Below, in pieces: positions 55,029 to 64,000 of a stretch of DNA of 64,000 nucleotides (within the stretch, counting starts at the first letter, position 1; each line of letters starts with the position of its first letter). This DNA is from Xiphydria camelus (Eukaryota; Arthropoda; Insecta; Hymenoptera; Xiphydriidae). The notes under the pieces are model-generated. The model saw only the letters and a program-made list of their open reading frames with translations, was not told the origin of the DNA and did not search any database. The position numbers and the translations under genes were made by a program. The DNA is taken from contig OY783201.1 in assembly GCA_963678675.1 (NCBI GenBank), forward strand, positions 19,275,769 to 19,339,768, written 5' to 3'.

Positions 55029-55064
55029 TATACTCGTATTGTGTTTTTGTTCTTGTCGCCTTCA

Positions 55065-56193
55065 ATTGCGAAAGAATTTTAAAAAATTGTTTTTGGGGGT
55101 AAAGCTAAGATAACCCCCCCCCCCACCCCCCACCCCCCCACTCTCCCAACCGACCCTTGAACTCCAGGACCAGTATAAAAACAACTGCCTCACCACTGAT
55201 AGTCAGTCTCTGATTTCAACGTTATACGACACAGTGTTACTCCGTTTATCATAAAGTATCGAGGAACGTATATATATAGCTACGGCATTATATAAGAAAT
55301 CATACTCAGATGAATTTAAATCAATAATACGTGAGCATATACTTAGGCATATTGCTCACTGCTTTTAAAAAACTCAGTGGGGATTTCAAACCCGTAACAT
55401 TGGGTATCCTTTGCATTCAGAGGTGGCTCAGTCGCCACGGCGTTTCGTGTGGTAACTCGAGCGGCACTGCTCCGACGCCCGGGCGATTTGTTGATACGTC
55501 CACTCGACGTGTGCCAAACACTTGCTAGAGCCATTTGATGCGTCCTCTCCAAGTACGTTGGAACCCGATATGTTTCAAACAGCGGGCGTTATACTCTATG
55601 CTGACTGATACCGAGACTGTATACGATGGAGCGATAAGGTAGAAACTCGGCATAGAATACCAGTTTCTTGGACACAGCCAGACTAAAATCTTTCTTTCAA
55701 TCTTTCTTCGGCCTTTCTAAAGAGCATTTCGTATTTTTTCAGTGACGTTATACGAATTACATGATCCACTTGTTTTGTAATAGATCTGTCTGCGCTTGCC
55801 GTGCATTACGGAGTTATCCTTTCGTTCTCAGGACCGATATTGATTATTTATATTGAAAATATAATACTTATACTTCATACTACGTAACCTACATAAAACT
55901 ATGATCAAGGAATGATTATTGTTATGTGCGAATATTGTTTGTAGAAGAAAAACTTGTTTACATGTTTTTCATCATGTTTATTCTTTATGTTATTGGTATA
56001 ATTTTCAATGAATATTGAAAAACTATTAACATTACATTATTCTTTCTTTCTTCCGTATGCGCAGCTTTTTGGATTTTGTAAATATCACTCTTAGTTTGGT
56101 TTTTATGAGCTATTCCTCTAAGCTTAGTAAATTCGCCAAATTCGGCCGGTTATCTTCCCACAACCACTCGATTTTCGCTCGGCACTAAAAGGG
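55065..56193. other. interior of the TTAA element, non-coding, with C-rich run
   Basis: It begins with the gypsy-D target ATTG. A C-rich low-complexity tract (CCCCCCCCCCCACCCCC type) lies at about 55112-55141. A TATA-like ACCAGTATAAAAACA near 55171 is followed by CAGTC-type sequence and could be an arthropod promoter remnant. No recognisable protein. The right TIR ends at 56193. Confidence 0.35.
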
Positions 56194-56285
56194 TTAACTA
56201 TTTGCAAGTGGATCGTAATTGAACGGTACCTCACCATGGTGTATGAATATGTTTTTCCGCCACTGTATTTTTCCGAGTATTTTAA

Positions 56286-56831
56286 CCTTTCAGTAGTCGC
56301 TAGCGGACTCTCGCTCCGCATCGATTGTTATTGGACGATAATTTCATCAGCTTCCCCCTCTAAGTATCGTGCTTCTCAGTACCTTCGGGCAACAGTATCT
56401 GTTAGTGCATGATTGACTGAGTAGGTGGATAATTGAGTATCCGCAGCGACCAGTGACGTTACTTTAAATTCTTCGTTTATTTTATATGAGTGATAAATAT
56501 TTTCGTGAAAGGGATGCTAGAACCATCGATGTTACGGAGTTGAAGGGCTGTTATACTTAGCTGGAGTATTAAAAAAGTAATTATCTGAATGCTGAAGATC
56601 TCTGGAGAACGAATGGTACCGGGATCGAAATATTCAGATTTACGATGTCGCTACCGATATTGAAAGCATTTTTTCTTATAAATCTTGTCTTTAATGAAAT
56701 GTTTAAATTTTTTATAGTTTCATTTAAATAAATGGCATCCATGACTCAAAATTACACAGTTTTTTTATATTGCGGACTGAGAGTCCGCAGCGACCACTGG
56801 TGTTTCAAAATCTCTAGCGACTACTGAAAGG
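56286..56831. mobile_element. piggyBac-type MITE, 546 bp
   Basis: TTAA at 56282-56285 and 56832-56835 flank CCTTTCAGTAGTCGCTAG and its exact complement CTAGCGACTACTGAAAGG. The inner sequence GCGGACTCTCGCTCCGC near 56304 and GCGGACTGAGAGTCCGC near 56774 forms a second inverted pair. There is no open frame of note. It needs a helper transposase; the piggyBac at 29-31 kb has different ends, so it is not obviously the source. Confidence 0.8.
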
Positions 56832-57154
56832 TTAAACAAAGAAAAATTAAAATCGGACACTTTTGAAGTAAAAGCGCAACAAAATCGATTTTCTCAGTCC
56901 GCCTACGGTACTGTTAGTTAACTTGCCAACCGAGGCATACCCGTGTAGTGTATCGTATGCAGTGCATTCGGAAGAGTTAATTGTAAACCACTGTTAATCA
57001 TCATCTGTATCTCTTTAATTCGAATATATTAGTAGTAATATAGTGAGTGCAGTGTCGAACCATTCAACTAACCGCCCGGTTTAACTCCTTCTCACCACGC
57101 GTTCGAATCAATCACCGTGGAACCTCAAAATCCGCCTTGCGGTATGTTTGGTCA

Positions 57155-57312
57155 GGGCCTTGATTCTCGAACTCATGCGAAAAACTTTCGTATACGAATC
57201 TCTAATTTTAACCAATAAAGTAGTGGACCGGACGGAATGGCCGCAACGAGATTGGCGAGATTCAAAGATTCTTATACGAAAGTTGGTCACATAAGATCGA
57301 GAATCGAGGCCC
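57155..57312. mobile_element. small palindromic MITE
   Basis: About 158 bp with arms GGGCCTTGATTCTCGA and TCGAGAATCGAGGCCC, followed inward by AACTTTCGTATACGAATCT and its complement-like GATTCTTATACGAAAGTT. The centre is short. No target duplication is clear. It lies upstream of the MULE gene. Confidence 0.6.
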
Positions 57313-57671
57313 AGTAGTCGTGTCACGAATGAGTGTCTGCGGGATTTACGACCCCGCAGAGATCTAACATCGATCGCACGGCGCTCAAACAGTTATTATT
57401 CATTGGAATATCGAAAATGCAGAAAGTATAAAATTATTTTTATGAAAATAGATTTTGTATATATCACAGAATTATTTAGTTTCAAATATATGATGTAATC
57501 TACATAAGAATTGTAAAAAATACATGAAACTTAAAATTGTTTTGATAAAAATTTGTAACTTTGATGTTTGCCATTATTCATAGTATTACTGAGTAATTTG
57601 AAAATTCATTAAATATCTACAAAATTCAGATTCACTCTTTGTTTTTAGATTATTAAAAATTCAATGCAAAA
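57313..57671. other. spacer upstream of MULE gene
   Basis: AT-rich sequence without an open frame. TTTTCAG at 57675-57681, just before the coding start, resembles a splice acceptor, so part of this may be the MULE 5' intron. Confidence 0.3.
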
Positions 57672-57710
57672 TTGTTTTCAGGAGCTTCGTGGCAAAATTT
57701 TGTCAAAAAA

Positions 57711-60700
57711 ATGGGACGAAGACCAACTGTTATGAAAGATGAAGCCATCAGTATCATCGAAAAATACATGGAGTATTTTCAAACTAACGACTTTCCACCG
57801 ATTTCCCATAAACTATGGAAAATTATGAGTAACGAACTGGAAGGAAGATGGATTCCGCGCGAACTGTGTATAATCATATCAGGGAAAATAACAATGGTAA
57901 TCTCCAACAAGCTCGTAAACATAAAGGAATTACAACACCTGCGCCATCAAAGATAATATTAGTTGAAGAATCTGAACCCTCTGAACAAATCTCCGAAAAC
58001 GACGATGATAATGACAGTTTACATTGTGAAGATGAAGACAGAAATTAAGTTGAGGATGGGGATATTTTTGATCTCTTGTTAACGCGAGAAGATTGGGAAA
58101 AAATCAAACCTGGCGATGAGTGTAGCAGCTCAAAGAAGAGATTTAAAAAAATGGTTTGGTCAAATGTAATAACTCAAGCATTTTGGAAAAGGTATAAATT
58201 TGAATGTGCGTTTATGGGAAAATGGTCTCATATACGATCTGATATTGAAGTTGATAAAAATAGTTATTTTTTAAAACTTTATGCTTACTGTAAGGATAAA
58301 GTGTGTAATAATAAGATGACAGGAATTGCACACAAACCCCCTTCAGATGAAGGACTAGGCCTTGTGATTACTACACGTGATACACGAAATGATTATCACA
58401 GAGAAGTAAAACGTCCCTTAAATGGACCAGAGAGGAAGGAAGTTGGTCGTGCATTAAAAAAAGAAAGTGCTACTATGTATTGTGAAGGAAAATTTAGAAA
58501 TGACATGCAATTCGGCCAAACTGAGCCTCCTTTCATCCGAAAAAAATACGTATACAGACAAGCTAAAATGAAAACCATTAAAGACGAACTTGGAATCGAT
58601 CGAAAACAAAGATTGAATGTCATACAAATGATTCAAAAAATGGCAGCTGATCCCCAGTATGGGGGTACAATTCGGCAGATTCGAGCAGTTGAATTTTATG
58701 TGTGGTATTGCACTCAGGAGCAAATCCACATGATAAAAGAGTATTGTCGAATAATGAAAGAATCATCAACCATTGCGATTGATGCCTCTGGAAAATTCGT
58801 CAAAAAATTTGAAATCTATGGAAATGTAATCACTGGCCATGTATTTTTTTACACAGTTTCCAAGGATCGACGGTATGTGTTTACCAGATGATTTCCAAGA
58901 TCCATACTCAAGAATTTATCGAACATTGGCTGAAACTTTGGAAACGATTGGGTGCTCCTACACCTGGTGAAGCAGTGTCGGATTACGAAAGAGCAATTTC
59001 ATTATCTACATCTTTAGCGTTTAATAATATGAGTCTTAAAAATTATAATGATGAATGTCTTCTGTGGGCTTTATCAACCTCAGAAAAAAAAAACAAAAGA
59101 AGAAAAGACCTGCACCAACTCTCATAACTGGATGTGGCTCACATTATGGCAATGGTAGCACGATGGAAATGTTTGAAAAGTCATCCGCACCCAACCATTA
59201 AACCATTCTTTCTTCGATGTGGTGTTGCTTGAATGATCGACTCAAAAAATATTGCAGAGTTTAAGCGACTATTTCTGCTCACATGCGCAGTAGCGCTGTA
59301 CACTCATAACGGGTTTTTCATTAATTAAAAATAAATAAAAATAACGGTTGAGGAAGCTCGACTAGAATTGCAAGAATATATCAGTACACGTACTGGTGTA
59401 ATTGAAAATTTGGAGGCATCCATGGCTAGTTATTAAGAAAATATTGATAAGAACAATTGAAAACCGTTTGAAGAACCGGAGGATGGAACGTTGACACACC
59501 AATGAGTGAACAAATTGATAAAAATGGTTCATCCTAAAGATTCTGACAATGTGGTTGAAGGTTCTACTAATACATTTTATTGTTCTGATTTTGTAACGCA
59601 GTTGACAAAAATTGCAAAAGAATTCCCAATGTGGACTGGTGTTGTCATACCTCCCAAAAATAAGCACTCATCTACGGCTTTATATATGAGGAGGGATATT
59701 TTAGACATTGCAGAGATAGACTTTTCCATAATATCACAACACCATGTCAAGCAAACCTTTTCTTACACACGCATTTAGAGAACATTCGAAGTGGAACTAA
59801 TATGTTAGCTTCAAAATTTACTCACTTTGTTCACCAAAATGAATTTCCAAAAATACCATCATCTCCACCGTCAAATATCGATTTAAACAATGAAAGTGAA
59901 AGTGATGAAATATTATCGAATTTGCCACCACAGAAGGTTTTTATTGCTGACGACTCTGACCTAAAATCGTATGAAAAATGGGGAGGTTTGGAAAATAATC
60001 GAGCATTCATTTACGATCTCAGCTCTGATGAGGAAGAAACAAGAGACATCCATTTTGGTGCTAAGAGAAAAAATATACCATCAGATAACGACATTTTGGG
60101 AACTGACCTCAGTTTAACTCATCTTGAATCTCAAATAATTCAACCTACTTTAAAAAAAACAAAAATATGAATCTGAAAAAAAATCATAATACTGAAAGTA
60201 TTTTTTGGATGTTCTTGATGTAGAGAGTGAATTTATGAATAATATAACGAGACAGATTCCAACTACCACTACCATGATATTATCAATAGTGTCTTGAAAG
60301 AAGATTTACCCAATTATTCATTAAATTTAAACACTAAAGAATGTGAAGATGAGACAAAAATTAATGAAGATAATCCTGAATCTTCTTTTGATAGACCTTT
60401 GTTCAATAGTACTTCAGTGATGGATCATTCTTATTGTAAAATGTTTCAAGACGAAATAAAAAATGAAGCAGAAAAGTATTCACCTGTAAATGACTTTATG
60501 ACATCATTTCAGAACAAAGAAGAAGCTTCACTGTCACCTAATCTTGAAGAATCTTTTGCTGATCATTCTCCTGTCGAGTCATATATAACTAAAGTACAAA
60601 TTCCAATCAAAAAGTCAAAAAATATTACGAAGAATTTCAAAAGTAAAATCAGTTGTAAAAAGCCGAAGCATGCACCAGGTGTTCATTTTCAAAAATATCC

Positions 60701-61693
60701 AGAAATTGCAGTTATTAATAAGAGAGGAACTGCTGGTCGCAGAGGATTTCTTTTACGAAATGGCTACACTCTGTCACTTCAGCGATTAAACGGAATAAAA
60801 GTTCATGTTATAAACACCTGCCCCTTCGACAGCATACTTTAAATATTGCAGTTTTCTGCGCTGGATAATCCTGCATATCAGTCGTTCATTAAAAACTCAA
60901 ATAATATAACGCTGAAATTTCTAAACCTAATATCTTTTAATTTAATTTTTGAACTTAATTAACAATGGTCTATCAGACAAACTTTATTTAGAACGATTAA
61001 AAATCTTACGAAATTGTTATCCAGTACAAAAAGATGCAGGTGCATCAGCTTTATCACCTTACTATCTGAATGCTCAAGATTATATCGCTGCAACATGGAC
61101 CAAATTATTATCATCGGAACTATCAGCAATGAGAATCAAACGATGTACCAACATTAACTGTCCACTACAAGTGGTCAAAGTTCCATCTCTGGTTATCAGT
61201 CACAACATTGTAGCTCAGCAAGGCTTCAAAGCTTTAGAAGAAGCCCTGCAATTTGTATCATTTACTGACGACATTCCCTGCCCCGAAAAAAATTGTAAAG
61301 AAACTGTAACAGAAACAATGAAACCTAGCATGCATTTATTCATATTGAATTGGATGTAAGGACACATGTTGAAGAAACGAAGGGACTTGAAACTTCATTA
61401 ATAAACTTTCCCAAAACTATCAACGTTGGGAAACAATATCGGTAAGTTAAATGAGTATTTGTGGAATATGCACAGAGCCACCATAAATTATTATTTCTTT
61501 TTTAAATAATCTTAAATATATTTATTGCAGACTTGCTGGTGTTATCGGTCACGCGTCAGAGCATTTCATTGCCTATTGCCTCAGAAATACAGGTACATGG
61601 TTACGGTGTGACGACATAAAGGACAGCATAAGGAAATGTAGCGAGGCAAAAACAAAATTGATACCTCATGCTGTCATTTATGTAGAAACATAG
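57711..61693 (+). pseudogene. NOF/Phantom-like MULE transposase fused to a USP-like peptidase domain
   Basis: Many broken frames in one order. N-terminus MGRRPTVMKDEAISIIEKYM; then FDLLLTREDWEKIKPGD; then a core with aspartate 1 in TIAIDASGKFVKKFEIYG (58778), aspartate 2 in AVSDYERAISLSTSLAF (58980) and DVAHIMAMVARWKC with the glutamate near 59257, the DDE layout of MULEs. An acidic linker follows (59.8-60.6 kb). The C-terminal part resembles a ubiquitin-specific protease: Cys box INTCPFDSIL (60816), zinc-type cysteines, then across an intron (61442-61530) the His box LAGVIGHASEHFIAYC with WLRCDD. The gene ends at TAG 61691. At least eight stops or frame changes are visible, so the copy is dead. 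Confidence 0.7.
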
Positions 61694-61831
61694 CCTATTT
61701 GAAAAGAAGACTATTTTACTTAATAAAATTATATTTTGAATAATGATCTTTGCATTTTTATTTCATTATAAAATTGCGTGTTATTTCAATGAAAATAATT
61801 AACCCCAAATGAAATTATTGCTATTTCTTGT
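61694..61831. other. MULE 3' end before the TIR
   Basis: Short AT-rich stretch with AATAAAATTATATTTTGAATAA-like polyadenylation context near 61720. No other feature. Confidence 0.4.
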
Positions 61832-62486
61832 CAGATTTTTCAGAAGGAAACAACTTTGACGTGTGTTGTATAAAGTTTAAAATAATGAAGGTGGATAAAA
61901 TAATATTGTTTTTATGATTTTAAAGACTATCAAATTATCAATTTTCGATTAATATTTATCTAAAATAAATGTCAAGAATGTTAAGAGATTTGTAACACAT
62001 TTACATAAATTGCTGTCATTATTATGATAAAATGTGTGATTTTTAAAGTTAAAAATAACGTAATATTTTTCATATGTAAAGAAATTATAAAAAAACAAAA
62101 GTAAGTTAATCTAGGATAATTAATTTTAACGAATTTCAATTCTATATATTTTATATTATATATAAAGAAAATTCATTATGCCATGATCAATACAACAGGA
62201 AATCTGCAGTACTAATCAATTTATGACCCACAATATTTACTAATAAATAAATTGAATTACTTGGGTTTTTAATTAGAACAGAGTGACCTTCAAATTAGAG
62301 CAAGATACCACTGCGACTGGGATTCTGTCGCTGGTGACTTTCTAAAGTATCATTTTTAAACATACTAGCCAATGAACAATTAATTCTCATGCCCTCACCA
62401 TTGGTTAGTACATTTAAAAGTAACATTTAAAAAAGTGACCAGCGACAGAATCCGAGTCGCAGGTTGTAATACCGTATGTCCCACTC
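61832..62486. repeat. right long terminal inverted repeat of the MULE
   Basis: It is the reverse complement of 8867-9530 with scattered differences. The outer 150 bp (62315-62463) again forms a hairpin beginning GCGACTGGGATTCTGTCGC. Beyond it, AGGTTGTAATACCGTATGTCCCACTC continues to mirror the left flank for about 23 more bases and then stops. Confidence 0.8.
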
Positions 62487-62745
62487 CCCCGGTAGCCAGG
62501 TGGCTTCACAGTGGTGGCACTGTGGGACCACGCGGTGACTTTGAGAAACATCACAGTAATGTCTTGGTGCGAGCCCACTGGGGTACCACTGTGGCATCAC
62601 GCAGTGTACAAAGTGGATAAAGTAGGATTTTGCAAAAGAATAAAGTAGGATTTTGCACGCCGTGACTTTACCGAGGTTTTTCACTGTGTGCCCGTGCAGT
62701 GCCGCCGCCTGCCACCCGCCTGGTAGAGTGTCGCTTTTTTTTCAC
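62487..62745 (-). other. possible SINE body with internal duplication
   Basis: GC-richer than the surroundings. The unit ATAAAGTAGGATTTTGCA occurs twice in tandem (about 62617 and 62641). Segments built on CCACTGTGG and CACGC-GTG recur at 62505 and 62585. If the tRNA-like segment next door is a SINE head on the minus strand, this would be its body; that is inference. Confidence 0.3.
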
Positions 62746-62838
62746 ACCCTACCGGGATTTGAACCTGCGATCTTTAGGATACGAGATGCTTCGAAACTGG
62801 GAATTCGCATTCTACCAATTGAACCACTGACTCTTCAA
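62746..62838 (-). repeat. tRNA-like segment, probable SINE head
   Basis: On the minus strand TGGTTCAATTGGTAGAA matches an RNA polymerase III A box (near 62830), and GGTTCAAATCC is a perfect B box (62764-62774). The spacing between the boxes is about 49 bases, longer than in a plain tRNA, and the arms do not pair well, so it is not a functional tRNA gene. The anticodon-like region is CATCTCGTATCC. A run of T bases on the plus strand, i.e. poly-A on the minus strand, follows. Confidence 0.45.
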
Positions 62839-62949
62839 GCGGTGTTGGTTCACTCCGGTCATAATATAGAAACTGGACATGACGATGACTGCTCTCGAAG
62901 GTTCTCATTAAATTTTTTAAAATAATTTGATATTTTTCTTTTTCAAAAT

Positions 62950-63612
62950 AAATGTGAACATAACCACATAACATAAACAAAGAATTTGTAAATAAAAGTA
63001 GTTTTAAAAGTGCAAGCGCAATAAACCCAATTCATAAGTGATGAATATCAGTATCGAAGATATCTTATCAATTCTAGGAGAGTTAAAAATGCTGCTAGTG
63101 GAACGAGAAGCGGTATTGAAAGCAGGGTTTGTATTTTCCTGCGGAATGGAAAAGAGAAATCAAAATGCAGTGAAAATCGTCGCTTCTTGCGTACAATCGT
63201 CACATGGTACTATTTGCCCTACCGATTTATGTACAGAAGCGTTGCAAAAACATGTTTGCATCTTCCTCTGGCCCAGCTGCACTTGCACGTTACTTCTTTA
63301 TTGTTGTTTACCAGTAAGATGTTCACTTCAACTTCGTAAAGAGCACTTGTTACATGTGACGATTGTATGCAAGAAGCGACGATTTTCACTGCATTTTGGT
63401 TTTCCTTTTTGATTCCGCAGGAAAATACAAACTGCTTTTAATACCGCTTCTCCTTCCACTAGCGGCATTTTTGACTCTCCTAGAATTGACAAGATATCTT
63501 CGATACCGATATTCATCACTTATGAATTGGGTTTATTGCACTTGCACTCTTAAAACTACTTTTATTTACAAATACTTTGGTTACGTTACATGGTTATCTT
63601 GACATTCGGTCC
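62950..63612. mobile_element. large palindrome (about 660 bp), MITE-like
   Basis: Arms of roughly 255 bp (62950-63207 and 63355-63612) match in inverted orientation, for example CCCAATTCATAAGTGATGAA, GATATCTTATCAATTCTAGG and AAATCGTCGCTTCTTGC with their complements. The central 147 bp are unpaired. Outer ends read GTGAACATAACCACATAAC and GGTTACGTTACATGGTTATC with mismatches. Short open frames on either arm are mirror images of each other and are not genes. No target duplication was identified. Confidence 0.7.
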
Positions 63613-63837
63613 GTAACGACGGCCATCTTAGGAAGAACGAAACGCCTCCATACGGTGGTGTCCGACGCGAATACAAATTCCGTAAGGCGTCAGCGAATAG
63701 ACCAATCAGGATCAAGTATTCCGTTGTGGCAAAAACTCGCACTCCGGATCCTCACTGTTGCATCATAGTAACGTCACTCAGTGACGCCACCGCGTGACGT
63801 TTGGGTGAAAGTCACGCTTGGCTATCGGGGTCTGTAC
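63613..63837. other. spacer without recognised features
   Basis: Moderate GC sequence between the palindrome and the next MITE. Nothing recognised beyond repeated GTGACG motifs (63769-63800). Confidence 0.3.
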
Positions 63838-64000
63838 CGTATGTATCATCCCAAATTAAACAAGCAGATATACCGACATTGCCGAAACTTTACCGACGGT
63901 CAAGAATTTTATAGTTAGAGTTGGCTTGAGAAGAGTGCGCTGTGTGTGCTGCGTGAGAGCGAAAAGTGTCAAACGTCTGATTTCCCGATAGCTGTTAATT
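63838..64000. mobile_element. start of a CCGTATGT-family MITE, cut by the window end
   Basis: TA then CCGTATGTATCATCCC at 63838. It is followed by CTTTACCGACGGTCAAGAA, AGTTAGAGTTGGCTTGAGAA, GAGTGCGCTGTG and TGATTTCCCGATAGCTGT, the same order as the MITE arm at 3411-3835 but without the 245-bp MITE inserted there. It runs off the window edge. Confidence 0.65.

Larger units (their letters stand above)
46671..55064 (+). mobile_element. gypsy-D: complete Ty3/gypsy element without env
   Basis: LTRs of 336 bp (46671-47006; 52049-52360 plus 55029-55064) with TGTAGGCGCC...CGCCTTCA ends and a 4-bp TSD ATTG (46667-46670 and 55065-55068). The 3' LTR is split by a pogo element. Outside that insertion I found one difference between the LTRs (GCATTGACAAG versus GCATTGTCAAG). 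A single long gag-pol frame lies between, followed by a 120-bp tandem repeat. Apart from the pogo insertion the element looks complete and recent. Confidence 0.9.
39706..56193. mobile_element. TTAA-flanked piggyBac-like non-autonomous element hosting two large insertions
   Basis: TTAA at 39702-39705 and 56194-56197 flank CCCTTTTAGTGCCG and its complement CGGCACTAAAAGGG. Removing the CACTA-like element and gypsy-D leaves three pieces, 39706-39822, 46622-46670 and 55065-56193, totalling about 1.3 kb without a recognisable gene. Palindromic CGACGATATATCGTTGCG sequence lies near the left end. The two ends are 16.5 kb apart, so the pairing rests on the TIR and TSD match. Confidence 0.6.
8867..62486. 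mobile_element. Foldback/NOF-like MULE with about 640-bp TIRs, expanded by nested insertions
   Basis: The outer frame of the window is a pair of long inverted repeats (8867-9530 and 61832-62486, roughly 97% alike by eye). Just inside the right one lies a decayed MULE transposase gene of the NOF/Phantom type. Long TIRs plus a NOF-like protein is the arrangement of the Drosophila FB-NOF element. Element-derived segments that appear original are 8889-9884, 38,697-39,705, 56,198-56,285 and 56,836-62,463, about 7.7 kb; the rest is later insertion. No direct TSD could be recognised, and the inverted identity runs slightly past the expected end on both sides. Confidence 0.65.

Noticed and set aside
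8867..62486. A Polinton/Maverick or other giant virus-like element, suggested by long TIRs far apart
   Set aside because: No protein-primed DNA polymerase, capsid, ATPase or retroviral-type single integrase set in order. The interior resolves into independent elements with their own TSDs, and the gene by the TIR is MULE-like.
62746..62838. A functional tRNA gene
   Set aside because: A and B boxes are present but spacing is too long and the acceptor and T arms do not pair.
1..64000. A host single-copy gene
   Set aside because: Every coding stretch with a recognisable motif belongs to a mobile element; the remaining spacers show no splice-supported exons that I could identify.

Overview
The window looks like insect heterochromatin, perhaps ant- or wasp-like. 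It has large errantivirus-type Env genes, Tc1/mariner, pogo, piggyBac, Kolobok, CACTA-like, MULE and PIF/Harbinger remains, many palindromic MITEs and a short AACCT (TTAGG-type) run. I see no host single-copy gene. Almost every coding segment belongs to a mobile element, and the main story is nesting to an unusual depth, readable from target-site duplications (TSDs) and terminal repeats. Homology calls come from remembered motifs; no database was searched.

1-8.9 kb is a graveyard of old elements. It holds a Jockey-like ORF1 remnant, the C-terminus of a pogo-like transposase, and a Myb/SANT-like transposon gene split by a MITE. Next comes a palindromic MITE opened by a TTAA element that is itself opened by a deleted piggyBac. 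Last are a three-exon MADF gene of Harbinger type with a MITE in intron 1, and the tail of a Harbinger nuclease.

8.87-62.49 kb is framed by inverted repeats of about 640 bp. They are the ends of one Foldback/NOF-like MULE, whose decayed transposase lies at 57.7-61.7 kb and appears to carry a C-terminal ubiquitin-specific-protease-like domain. Everything else in the frame was inserted later. Gypsy-A (9,885-38,691, TSD GTGGA) hosts a mariner (10,213-22,721, TSD TA), a Kolobok (24,603-27,262, TSD TTAA), a piggyBac (about 29.0-31.4 kb) and a rearranged gypsy-C (31,634 to about 35,457). The mariner hosts gypsy-B (11,546-21,647, TSD GGAGT), which hosts a further DNA element in its env gene. A TTAA element (39,706-56,193) hosts a two-gene CACTA-like element (39,823-46,621) and gypsy-D (46,671-55,064, TSD ATTG). 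Gypsy-D carries a pogo element (52,361-55,028, TSD TA) in its 3' LTR. A piggyBac-type MITE (56,286-56,831) follows.

62.5-64 kb holds a possible tRNA-derived SINE, a palindrome of about 660 bp, and the start of another MITE of the family seen near 3.4-6.4 kb.

Genes that look intact are the Kolobok transposase, the spliced piggyBac transposase, both CACTA-like genes (each with one intron), the gypsy-B pol and the gypsy-D gag-pol. The three LTR pairs are identical or differ by one base, so gypsy-A, -B and -D and their passengers arrived recently, while the MULE, Harbinger, Jockey and NOF coding regions are old.
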